Of a stretch of 13,881 bases of DNA, positions 1 through 6,559 are shown piece after piece. Position 1 is the stretch's first letter; every line of letters starts with the position of its first letter. The stretch covers positions 1 to 13,881 of the forward strand of contig JAIRWW010000004.1 of assembly GCA_031268685.1 (NCBI GenBank). Reading direction: 5' to 3'. This DNA comes from Azoarcus sp. (GTDB taxonomy: Bacteria; Pseudomonadota; Gammaproteobacteria; Burkholderiales; Rhodocyclaceae). The position numbers and the translations under genes were made by a program. The notes under the pieces were generated by a model that was not told the DNA's origin, did no database searches, and saw only the letters and a list, made by a program, of their open reading frames with translations.

Positions 1-834
1 CTGGTCGCGCGGGCCACGGCGAGCCTGCAACGCGCCACCGGCGGGCGAACGTTATACAACATCATCAGCGGCGGCGGCGGCCCGGAACAATTGTGGTGGG
101 GCGACGCCATCGCGCACGACGACCGTTATACGCGCACCACGGAGTTTCTCGACATCCTGCGCGGCATCTGGAATGGCGGCCCCTTCTCCTACCGTGGCAA
201 ATTCTATCAAATCGAAGATAGCGGCCTGCCCGATCCCCTGTCGCGGGAAAACTTTCCGGAAATTTATTTCTCGGGTTCTTCAGATGCGGCGCTGGCATCG
301 GCATCCAAACATGCGGATTACTACCTCTCCTGGCTCGAACCTTTCGACGTCCTGAAAGAAAAATTCGAGCGCGTCAAAGAAAAAACCACCCTGCTGGGCC
401 GGCAAATCAAGGCCGCCGTGCGGGTGGATATCGTCGCGCGCCCAACCGAAGAAGAAGCGTGGCGGGAAATCGAGCGTGGCTTTGAAAACATCAGCAAAAA
501 AGTATGGGAGGAATATTACGCTTCCATCCAAAGCGAATCGGTGGGGGCACATCGCCAGCGTTCTTTCAGGCCGACAACGATCAACAGCTACAAAGACTTG
601 ATTATTGAACCGAACGTCTGGTCGGGCTTCAGCCTCCTGCGCGGGGGCCAAACCCAAGGCATAGTCGGCAGTTACGAACAAGTGGCCGAACGCCTCGACC
701 AACTGGTGAACCTGGGGGCGGAAGCCTTCATCCTGGCAAGCACGCCGCATCTGGAAGAAGCCTACCGCGTCGGCGAAGAAGTGTTACCGCTCGTGCGCGG
801 ACGCCCCGATGTCGCTTTGCGCCAAGCCGCCTGA
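1..834 (+). CDS. SsuD-like FMNH2-dependent alkanesulfonate monooxygenase (5' truncated by window edge)
   Basis: The frame is open from base 1 to the TGA at 832-834, giving 277 visible residues. About 100 N-terminal residues lie outside the window, since E. coli SsuD has 381. The protein belongs to the bacterial luciferase-like (LLM) TIM-barrel family. Its C-terminal half follows SsuD closely: the PNVWSGFSLLRGG loop, a GIVGSYEQVAERL segment and the signature HLEEAYRVGE. Earlier segments such as SGGGGPEQ and HDDRYTRTTEFLDILR also fit. SsuD enzymes use reduced FMN and O2 to split alkanesulfonates into an aldehyde and sulfite, in the cytoplasm. No FMN reductase (SsuE type) is visible. The C-terminus is about 20 residues shorter than E. 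coli SsuD. The next gene starts 180 bp downstream, after a possible hairpin. The family call is firm, but the substrate is unknown; a sulfone or aromatic sulfonate monooxygenase role is possible given the DszB-like gene downstream. Confidence 0.88.
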   Translation: MVARATASLQRATGGRTLYNIISGGGGPEQLWWGDAIAHDDRYTRTTEFLDILRGIWNGGPFSYRGKFYQIEDSGLPDPLSRENFPEIYFSGSSDAALASASKHADYYLSWLEPFDVLKEKFERVKEKTTLLGRQIKAAVRVDIVARPTEEEAWREIERGFENISKKVWEEYYASIQSESVGAHRQRSFRPTTINSYKDLIIEPNVWSGFSLLRGGQTQGIVGSYEQVAERLDQLVNLGAEAFILASTPHLEEAYRVGEEVLPLVRGRPDVALRQAA

Positions 835-848
835 TCCCTGCTTCATGG

Positions 849-929
849 AAAAAGCCTCGTTCTTTTCTTTCGCGCGCCCGTTCCTTCAATGCGGGGCGGG
901 CGCATCGAGAGGCTCTTTCTCTTTTCTTT
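849..929 (+). terminator. Nested inverted repeat followed by a T-rich run, possible terminator
   Basis: An inner stem is formed by GCGCCCG (874-880) and CGGGCGC (897-903). An outer arm pairs GCCTC (854-858) with GAGGC (909-913). A pyrimidine-rich run, tctttctcttttctttc, follows at about 914-930. The structure lies 15 bp after the stop of the monooxygenase gene. It could end that transcript or attenuate read-through to the aldolase-like gene. The loop is long and the outer stem imperfect, so this is only a candidate. Confidence 0.4.
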
Positions 930-1014
930 CAAAAAACCACCGCAACCTGTTCGCACACCAGAAGCAATTCATGCTTACAGCTAGCAAGGTACATTTCGAC
1001 TTCGGAGAACCCTG

Positions 1015-1749
1015 ATGGGAATCATTGAAAACTTTGCATTGTCCACCGCCGCAAAAGAATTTGTCGCCAGTGTCAAGGCCGACGGAGAAAAAGCCTTTCG
1101 CGTATTGCGCGAAACTGGCACGACCACGGCTTACGGCACAGTCGGTTTTGTAGTGCGCATACCCGGCGAAGACAAACTCGTCGTCGTCAATGACCCCGGC
1201 CCCTGGAACCGGGGTGAAGAAGCATGGCCCGCCATTTATAACCTGGAAGGCAGGTTGTTGGACGGCAACGGACTGGGCGGAGACAATCGCTATGCCAAAC
1301 TTTTCCGCGTGCGCCCGGAAATCAACATAATTTCCCATGTGCATACCCCCTATGTCGCTGTCTGGGGGCAGACGCACCGCACCCTGCCCGTTACATATGT
1401 AGCATTCCAGCGCCATCACTTGTTGCGTGAAATTCCGATCTATATAGACCGCCGCCAAGCCGAAGTCGATTTCATCATTGATCGCATCGAAGAAAATCCG
1501 CACAACACCGCTATTCTCGAAGCCAATGGCGGCGGCACGGTATGGGGGAAAAAGGGTATCCGCGAACAAACGGAAAACATCATTCTTTTTGAAGAAGCCG
1601 CGCAATTGGCCACCTTGTCGGAACTGGTCGGCGGGCCGCGAACCTACGGCCCTGGCGTCCTGTGGCGCAACTGGAACATGACCGGACTTTTTGAAGAAGG
1701 CAAGCGGCTCGGTCTGGTTCCAGTAACTGACTTGCTTCCACCGCTTTGA
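1015..1749 (+). CDS. Class II aldolase/adducin-family protein with a degenerate metal site
   Basis: This 244-aa protein has the class II aldolase fold. Visible landmarks are an RPEINIISHVHTPY segment (His108 and His110 match the HxH zinc pair of fuculose-phosphate aldolase) and an AILEANG...VWGKK block followed by helix ENIILFEEAAQL. Two expected positions are changed. The third zinc-ligand His, normally in an ANHG motif, is Gly172. The catalytic Glu, normally 19 residues before the first His, aligns with Gly89, with Asp90 beside it. Classical family members cleave sugar phosphates to an aldehyde or ketone. With this site the protein may bind metal differently, be a decarboxylase-like variant or be non-catalytic. 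ATG 1015 is preceded by a CGGAGAA ribosome site at about 1003. It lies 16 bp upstream of the DszB-like gene, so the two are probably co-transcribed. An aldehyde product of the SsuD-like enzyme is a conceivable ligand, but that is inference. Confidence 0.82.
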   Translation: MGIIENFALSTAAKEFVASVKADGEKAFRVLRETGTTTAYGTVGFVVRIPGEDKLVVVNDPGPWNRGEEAWPAIYNLEGRLLDGNGLGGDNRYAKLFRVRPEINIISHVHTPYVAVWGQTHRTLPVTYVAFQRHHLLREIPIYIDRRQAEVDFIIDRIEENPHNTAILEANGGGTVWGKKGIREQTENIILFEEAAQLATLSELVGGPRTYGPGVLWRNWNMTGLFEEGKRLGLVPVTDLLPPL

Positions 1750-1765
1750 CAGGACGTCCATAGAG

Positions 1766-2821
1766 ATGAACAACCCAGACACCCACTTGGATGTTCTTTG
1801 GTATACCCGCTGTCCAGTCCCTACCGGACTGGGCATTGCCATACAAAAAGGCTGGCTGAGCGACAGTTTCCGCCGCAGGAATACGGAAGTTCGCTCATTG
1901 CGGGAATCAAACGAACTGGCGATTCGAGAGTCGCACTTCAATCACAGCCTGCAAAATTCCGTGCGTCATGGCGGCAGCATTCCTGCAATCTGGGCGCGCG
2001 CCGCTGGACGTGATACCCGCCTGATCGGGCTTTCTTGGTGTGATGAAACCCAACGCATCCTGACCTTGCCGGACTCTGGCATTCAATCGGTCAAGGATTT
2101 GCGGGGACGCCGTTTCGGCCTTCCGAAGCGAACCCATGTCCAGATAGATTTCACCCGCGCGCAAGCCTTGCGCGGGCTGGAAAATGCCTTGAGGCTCGAA
2201 GGCTTGACCGTACCGGATGTGGAAATCGTGGACTTTCCGATAAATGCCGGTTTTAGCGACACGGCAGCCCAAAACGATACGGGACATCATGTGTCCAGCG
2301 GCGGCGGCGGGCAAAATATGGAAGTAGCTGGCTTATTGCGCGGCGAAGTAGATGCCATTTTTTCAAAAGGCGCCGTCGCTATTGAATTCGCGGATCACTT
2401 CGGCTTGCGCACCGTTATTGACACGGGCTCGCATCCCGATCCGCTTATCCGTTCCAACAACGGCACGCCGCGCACACTGACGGTTGATCGTCATCTGATC
2501 GATCATCATTTCAGCGCGGTCGTGTTGCTCATCGAACAGATTTTGCGCGCGGAAGCCTGGGCACGAGACAACGCGGATGAAACCCGCCGTTTTCTGGCAC
2601 TCGAAACCAACAGCAGCGAGTCCCGTATCTGCACGGCTTATGGCAAACATGCGCATCGACAATTAGCGACGGACTTTTCTGAAACATCCATTCATGCCTT
2701 GCAGGATTTCAGCGATTTCCTGCATCGCTGGCAATTTATTCCGGCGGCAATCGATATGGATTCGTGGATCGACGCACGGCCATTCGAGCCTTTTGCAAGA
2801 CCCCGCGCTATCGGAGCTTGA
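1766..2821 (+). CDS. DszB-like aromatic sulfinate desulfinase (periplasmic-binding-protein fold)
   Basis: This 351-aa protein is probably a cytoplasmic enzyme rather than a transporter subunit, because it has no signal peptide and starts MNNPDTHLDVLWY. An automatic annotation would probably read ABC transporter substrate-binding protein (NMT1/TauA type). However, it aligns with DszB, the 2'-hydroxybiphenyl-2-sulfinate desulfinase of the 4S dibenzothiophene pathway. The CPVP motif carries Cys16 (DszB Cys27), SHFNH carries His57 (DszB His60), and VRHGGSIPA carries Arg67 (DszB Arg70, in TRFGGEIPP). The His-to-Arg spacing of 10 is identical; the Cys-to-His spacing is 8 longer. DszB hydrolyses an aryl sulfinate to the phenol and sulfite. 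Further fits are GRDTRLIGLSW, SVKDLRGRRFGLP, LLRGEVDAIFSKG and AWARDNADETRRFLALE. A weak AGAG ribosome site precedes ATG 1766. The true substrate is unknown. A desulfinase of another aromatic or alkyl sulfinate is the best guess; an orphan binding protein is the alternative. Confidence 0.78.
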   Translation: MNNPDTHLDVLWYTRCPVPTGLGIAIQKGWLSDSFRRRNTEVRSLRESNELAIRESHFNHSLQNSVRHGGSIPAIWARAAGRDTRLIGLSWCDETQRILTLPDSGIQSVKDLRGRRFGLPKRTHVQIDFTRAQALRGLENALRLEGLTVPDVEIVDFPINAGFSDTAAQNDTGHHVSSGGGGQNMEVAGLLRGEVDAIFSKGAVAIEFADHFGLRTVIDTGSHPDPLIRSNNGTPRTLTVDRHLIDHHFSAVVLLIEQILRAEAWARDNADETRRFLALETNSSESRICTAYGKHAHRQLATDFSETSIHALQDFSDFLHRWQFIPAAIDMDSWIDARPFEPFARPRAIGA

Positions 2822-3184
2822 TTGCTGCGCAGCCCAGTAAAAAGAGAAACGGGCAGCCATTTCTGGCATATCGAATCCGATGGTCATAACGCCCGCCCAT
2901 GAATGCTAGCGCCCACACGCTTCTGATGCAAGGTTGACATGTTGTCCAACAAGAGTTGATCCCGCACCTCCGTCTGAACTGGGTACGCTGACACCGAAAC
3001 TGGAGCGGCTCATCCATACGCTGGAGTGGGCGCGCACCGAGACATTTTGTCCATCCGGCTACGTTGGCACGGGGCGTCGGTCGCATGAGCGGGCCTGGTT
3101 AACGAATGCCTTTCTGGCCAAGGCCGTCCTGGGGTCAAGCACACTGGAAACGCCACGAAGACTTCGTCATCTCGAATGCTTCGC

Positions 3185-3200
3185 AAGCAACACATTTTTT
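3185..3200 (+). repeat. Upstream motif AAGCAACACATTTTTT (copy 1, partner at 6319)
   Basis: This 16-base string recurs with one base missing at 6319-6333. Each copy lies about 155-175 bp upstream of a sigma-54 promoter. Shared spacing suggests a regulatory role, such as activator or IHF binding, but chance cannot be excluded. Confidence 0.35.
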
Positions 3201-3249
3201 GCGCACTGTTTCCCAACAAGCAGTTCGTACCCGCGTTCTATTCGTATAG

Positions 3250-3262
3250 CATTGCGCCAATG
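3250..3262 (+). promoter_or_regulatory. Palindrome CATTG-CGC-CAATG, candidate activator site upstream of sigma-54 promoter 1
   Basis: A perfect 5+3+5 palindrome is centred about 142 bp upstream of the inferred transcription start at about 3398. That is the usual range for bacterial enhancer-binding proteins acting on sigma-54. A related palindrome (6371-6385) sits at a similar distance from the second sigma-54 promoter. The protein that binds is not encoded in this window. Confidence 0.4.
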
Positions 3263-3371
3263 ACGCCGACAGCATTTACATTTATAAAAACAAGATAAAA
3301 CCCTTGTCAATCATATCGTTAAGCCGTTTTTTAAAAACAGATTTTCATATATTGAAACGTTTGCTTCCAAA

Positions 3372-3387
3372 TGGCACATGCTTTGCT
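3372..3387 (+). promoter_or_regulatory. Sigma-54 (RpoN) promoter of the TonB receptor gene
   Basis: The sequence TGGCAC-ATGCT-TTGCT matches the -24/-12 consensus TGGCAC-N5-TTGCA/T exactly. The invariant GG (3373-3374) and GC (3385-3386) are separated by the required 10 bases. The predicted start is about 3398, which leaves a leader of about 36 bases before ATG 3434. An in-frame ATG at 3371 overlaps the -24 element and so cannot be the start of a transcript made here. Confidence 0.82.
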
Positions 3388-3433
3388 TGAGGGGAGAATC
3401 TTCCACACTCCTTTCAAGCGAACTCCAGATCAA

Positions 3434-6211
3434 ATGACTTCCAATTCCTTTTCCCGAATCAAACCACTGCATGCTGCAATCATGGCGACTTTCTGGCTGG
3501 CGAGCGCGCCGGGCTTGGCGCAGGACACCGGCGCCAGCGCGCAGGAGCTGCAAAGACAAGTCGAAGAATTACGCAAAGCATTGGAAGAAAGCCAGCGCGC
3601 CCTACAGGCGGAACGCGCCGCGCACGCGCCTTCCCGACTGGCAACGCCCGAAGCCGCGCCCACCGATGCGCCCGCCTTCGACAGCGCCGGCAACGCCGAT
3701 GAAGCCGCGTCCGACAAACAGCAACTCGAAGCCGTCGTCGTGCGCGGACGCAAACAGCAACCGCTTGAAGAACTCAAGGACGTGCCCACTTCCGTTTCGG
3801 TCGTGACCGGGCAGGAACTGGAAAACCTGGGCGCGACCGACATCACCCAGGTACTGAACCGGATCGGCAACGTCAATTTCAACTATGGCAACCCACGCAC
3901 CGGCTCCCTGACCCTGCGCGGCATCACCACCGGCTCCAGCGACCAGATCGACCCGACCATCGGTACTGTGCTGGACGGCGTGAGTCTCGGCTATACCCCG
4001 CTTGCCAACGGCTACCCCTTCGTCGATATCGACACCGTTTCCGTCACACGCGGCCCTCAGGGCACCCTCGGCGGCAAACCCTCCAACATCGGGCGCATCA
4101 CCTTTACCACCAAGGCCCCCACGTTCACTCCGGAAGCCAGCCTCTCCCAGACCTTCGGCGACTGGAACACCCTCAAGACCACAGCCGTTCTCGGTGGACC
4201 GGTCGCCGACGGAATCCTCGCCTGGCGTGCCACCGTGCTGCGCGAACAGGGTGATGGGCCGTGGGAGAACCGCTTCCCGGATCAGGAAGGCCGGGGCAGC
4301 TACAAAAACATCGACCGTACTTTCGCCCGCGTGCAATTCCTGCTCACACCCTCGCCCGATTTCAAGGCGAGGTTGAGCTACGAACACCAGCCCAAGGGCA
4401 GCGAATGGGTCAACGGTCTCGCCATCCGCCACAGCGAACCGACGCATTACACCGACGGCACCCCCAGAACCGGTGTGGATAGCGCCTACAACAAGTTCCT
4501 GCGTCCCTGGTTCAATCAGGATCCGGCGCTCTACAACGCCGCCCGCGACTACTACCGCCACCCGGTCTATGTAGACAACAACGGCGCAATCATCACCGGT
4601 TCCAAAGGCGCAACGGCGAATCTGGAATGGAAACTCGCCGGCGGCGCCCTGGAATCCATCACCGGTTGGCGCGAACACTGGTTCTCCGCCGCCAACGACG
4701 AAGGCTCGCCATTCGACATCACCAAGAGCGGCGGCTACATCACCAGCTACGAACAAAAGAGTCAGGAGTTACGTTTCACTTCCGCCAAAGGCGGCCTCGT
4801 CGAGTACGCCGCCGGCCTCTACTGGCTCTCCACCGACAACGATTCCCTGGGCAGCCGTACCCGATGGGGAAGCGATGCCGGAGCCTACCAGGCCAATCCC
4901 ACGCAATACGGCCTCCTGAGCGGCACGGGCGCGGGGCAGGCCATGTTGCGCGACTCGCTCAACATGGCCTATCGCAGCCAGGACACCTTCGTCAAGAACG
5001 AGAGCTTCGCGGCGTATGGCGAGGCGGACTGGCATCTCTCCGAACCGCTGACCTTGACCACCGGCGCGCGCATCGGCTGGGAGACGCGCCGCACCAGCCA
5101 GGAAGTGCTGCTCTACGATCCGGGCACCGGCACGGGCTTCTCCGATGCTTTCGGCATCGGCAACAATCCTCCCGCCATCCCCATCGACACTACGGCGGCC
5201 AACGGTCTGGCAGAAAAATATTTCGGTGCGGGTTCGACATGGGCCTCCCTGAGTTCTGTCGAGCAGCAGCAGCTACAGGCCGCCGCCCAGATCCGCAACA
5301 CCACACTCAACCAGGGTTCGCTTTATCCGCGCAAGAAAGCAAGCCCATGGAAAGGCGAGATTTACGGCTTGAACCTGGCACTCACCGACAAAATCAACGA
5401 CGATCTGACCGTCTATAGCGCCCTGCAATACGGCGAAAAAGGCGGTATCGCCCAGATCGACGCCAACGGCAAGGCTTCGCTGGTCAAGAAGGAGCGTACC
5501 TCCGGACTCGAAGTCGGTTTGCGATCCTCGTTCTTCAACAAGAAACTCGTTCTGAATGCCGATGCCTTCGTCAATGTCATAAAAGACTTCCAGTCTACGG
5601 TTTCCCAACTCGATCCAGCCGCGACCGCCGCCAATCAGGCAGCGAACCCAGGCTGGTCGACACAGGAAGCGGAGATCTATCAGAGTCTGGTCGGCAACGT
5701 GCCCAAAGTGCGGGTCAAGGGGCTGGAGGTCGATGCTCTCTACACCGGCATCGAGAACCTGACCCTGCGTCTGGCCGCCGCCTATAACGACGCGCGCTAC
5801 GCGGACGATTATTACATCCGTCACGCATCCGACGTGCATACCGGCTATCCCACCGGTCTGGCCACCCATTACAACGCCAAGGGCGATATCCTGTCCAACG
5901 CACCCAGGTTCACCGCGATCCTGGGGGCCGACTATCATCGCCCGGTTTTCGGCAGCAAGGTGTTTCATGCCGCAGTCAACTACAAGTGGACGAGCGACTA
6001 TTACACCGCCACAGGCAACTATGCCTACGACAAGCAGAAAGCATATGGCCTGCTCGACCTCGGCGTCGGCATCGGCACGCAGGACGGTATGTTCGACGCC
6101 AACCTGATTATCAGAAACGCGCTCGACGAGAACTATCACATCGACGGCTGGAACAGCTACACCCCGTCCACGCCACGCTGGATCGGCATCGTGTTTACTG
6201 GCCGTCTGTAG
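3434..6211 (+). CDS. TonB-dependent outer-membrane receptor with N-terminal coiled coil
   Basis: This 925-aa protein is an outer-membrane gated transporter that takes up a ligand with energy from TonB-ExbBD. Residues 1-29 form a signal peptide (positive start, hydrophobic core, cleavage after GLA at Ala29). Residues about 37-63 are a charged coiled coil with a clean heptad (L39, V43, L46, L50, S53, L57), followed by an Ala/Pro-rich linker. A TonB box-like LEAVVVRG lies at 98-105. The plug domain follows (DVPTSVSVVTGQELENLGATD; LTLRGI; DGVSLG; VSVTRGPQGTLGG), then a long beta-barrel ending in an aromatic-terminated GIVFTGRL. ATG 3434 was chosen because it yields the signal peptide and lies 36 bases downstream of the sigma-54 start. 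The gene is probably monocistronic, with a strong hairpin after it. The sequence style is that of the large receptor family annotated as siderophore receptors, but many such proteins import other compounds. The ligand is not evident, and the context hints at an organosulfur or hydrophobic compound. Confidence 0.93.
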   Translation: MTSNSFSRIKPLHAAIMATFWLASAPGLAQDTGASAQELQRQVEELRKALEESQRALQAERAAHAPSRLATPEAAPTDAPAFDSAGNADEAASDKQQLEAVVVRGRKQQPLEELKDVPTSVSVVTGQELENLGATDITQVLNRIGNVNFNYGNPRTGSLTLRGITTGSSDQIDPTIGTVLDGVSLGYTPLANGYPFVDIDTVSVTRGPQGTLGGKPSNIGRITFTTKAPTFTPEASLSQTFGDWNTLKTTAVLGGPVADGILAWRATVLREQGDGPWENRFPDQEGRGSYKNIDRTFARVQFLLTPSPDFKARLSYEHQPKGSEWVNGLAIRHSEPTHYTDGTPRTGVDSAYNKFLRPWFNQDPALYNAARDYYRHPVYVDNNGAIITGSKGATANLEWKLAGGALESITGWREHWFSAANDEGSPFDITKSGGYITSYEQKSQELRFTSAKGGLVEYAAGLYWLSTDNDSLGSRTRWGSDAGAYQANPTQYGLLSGTGAGQAMLRDSLNMAYRSQDTFVKNESFAAYGEADWHLSEPLTLTTGARIGWETRRTSQEVLLYDPGTGTGFSDAFGIGNNPPAIPIDTTAANGLAEKYFGAGSTWASLSSVEQQQLQAAAQIRNTTLNQGSLYPRKKASPWKGEIYGLNLALTDKINDDLTVYSALQYGEKGGIAQIDANGKASLVKKERTSGLEVGLRSSFFNKKLVLNADAFVNVIKDFQSTVSQLDPAATAANQAANPGWSTQEAEIYQSLVGNVPKVRVKGLEVDALYTGIENLTLRLAAAYNDARYADDYYIRHASDVHTGYPTGLATHYNAKGDILSNAPRFTAILGADYHRPVFGSKVFHAAVNYKWTSDYYTATGNYAYDKQKAYGLLDLGVGIGTQDGMFDANLIIRNALDENYHIDGWNSYTPSTPRWIGIVFTGRL

Positions 6212-6235
6212 TCACCCGCCTGCCGCCTTGCTCCC

Positions 6236-6263
6236 CAGGAAGCCGGGTGACTCCGGCTTCCTG
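6236..6263 (+). terminator. Perfect 11-bp stem-loop after the receptor gene
   Basis: CAGGAAGCCGG (6236-6246) pairs perfectly with CCGGCTTCCTG (6253-6263) across a six-base loop, 25 bases after the receptor stop codon. No T-run follows, so it is not a classical intrinsic terminator. Its position and stability still favour a 3' end or a transcript-stabilising structure. Confidence 0.6.
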
Positions 6264-6318
6264 ACCGGCCAAGCGCAAGCAAGGCGTCGGGAGCGGGAGC
6301 GGGTTCCATCTGTTCCGA

Positions 6319-6333
6319 AAGCAACACTTTTTT
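6319..6333 (+). repeat. Upstream motif AAGCAACACTTTTTT (copy 2, partner at 3185)
   Basis: This is the near-identical partner of the 3185-3200 motif, one A shorter. It lies about 154 bases upstream of the GG of the second sigma-54 promoter. The rest of the 6212-6559 intergenic stretch shows the hairpin at 6236, the palindrome at 6371, the promoter at 6486 and no gene. Confidence 0.35.
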
Positions 6334-6370
6334 CACAGTCTGCTGCCAGCAAAACACTGCACCCGTGCCG

Positions 6371-6385
6371 ATTGCGCACCGCAAT
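6371..6385 (+). promoter_or_regulatory. Palindrome ATTGCG-CAC-CGCAAT, candidate activator site upstream of sigma-54 promoter 2
   Basis: A perfect 6+3+6 palindrome is centred about 134 bases upstream of the inferred start at about 6512. It shares the ATTGCG and CAAT elements with the palindrome at 3250-3262, which sits at almost the same distance from promoter 1. A common enhancer-binding activator is the simplest reading, but this is not proven. Confidence 0.45.
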
Positions 6386-6485
6386 AGCAGGCGTCCCCTG
6401 GCCTCGGCCAGACGAAGCAGACAAAGTATCAACAATTCAACAAGTTACAACATCAGCCGCCGCCGCGGAATCGCGTATGGGCGAA

Positions 6486-6501
6486 TGGCACGCTACTTGC
6501 T
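6486..6501 (+). promoter_or_regulatory. Sigma-54 (RpoN) promoter of the periplasmic redox operon
   Basis: TGGCAC-GCTAC-TTGCT is an exact match to the -24/-12 consensus, with 10 bases between GG (6487-6488) and GC (6499-6500). The inferred start is about 6512, giving a 48-base leader to ATG 6560. It has the same architecture as the promoter at 3372-3387. Confidence 0.82.
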
Positions 6502-6559
6502 GAAAGGGTTCTATTTTTTGCGGCAACACTTCTTCGCACAACTACATGGAGTAACTGTC

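Larger units (their letters stand above)
2934..3263 (+). pseudogene. Degenerate remnant of an insertion-sequence transposase N-terminus
   Basis: A reading frame here encodes a stretch from PPSELGTLTPKLERLIHTLEW (base 2967 on) through GRRSHERAWLTNAFLAKAVLG (to about 3134). This resembles from memory the N-terminus of transposases of the IS5/IS1182-like DUF772 group, which begin with a similar LTPKLE..IRTLEW segment and a RAW.ANAF.AKAVLG motif. Beyond about 3175 the match is lost. The catalytic DDE portion is absent and there is no good ATG or ribosome site (the frame opens with a TTG). It is therefore a decayed fragment, not an active element. Clear terminal inverted repeats or target duplications were not identified. 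It separates the desulfinase cluster from the receptor gene and may mark a past insertion or rearrangement. The exact IS family is uncertain. Confidence 0.55.

Noticed and set aside
886..1941. Long minus-strand frame over the aldolase-like gene
   Set aside because: It is antisense to two well-supported genes, has no recognisable domain and no ribosome site.
2824..2833. Palindrome GCTGCGCAGC after the desulfinase gene as terminator
   Set aside because: Ten bases with no loop and no T-run, so it cannot form a useful hairpin.
3371..3433. Upstream in-frame ATG at 3371 as receptor start
   Set aside because: It overlaps the -24 element of the sigma-54 promoter, has no ribosome site and would spoil the signal peptide.
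3602..4756. Long minus-strand frame over the receptor gene
   Set aside because: Gly/Val/Ala-rich shadow of the plug and barrel coding sequence, without domain content.
6365..6559. Longer N-terminus for the DUF6152 protein from 6365
   Set aside because: It precedes the sigma-54 start at about 6512. The ATG at 6560 has GGAG and gives a proper signal peptide.
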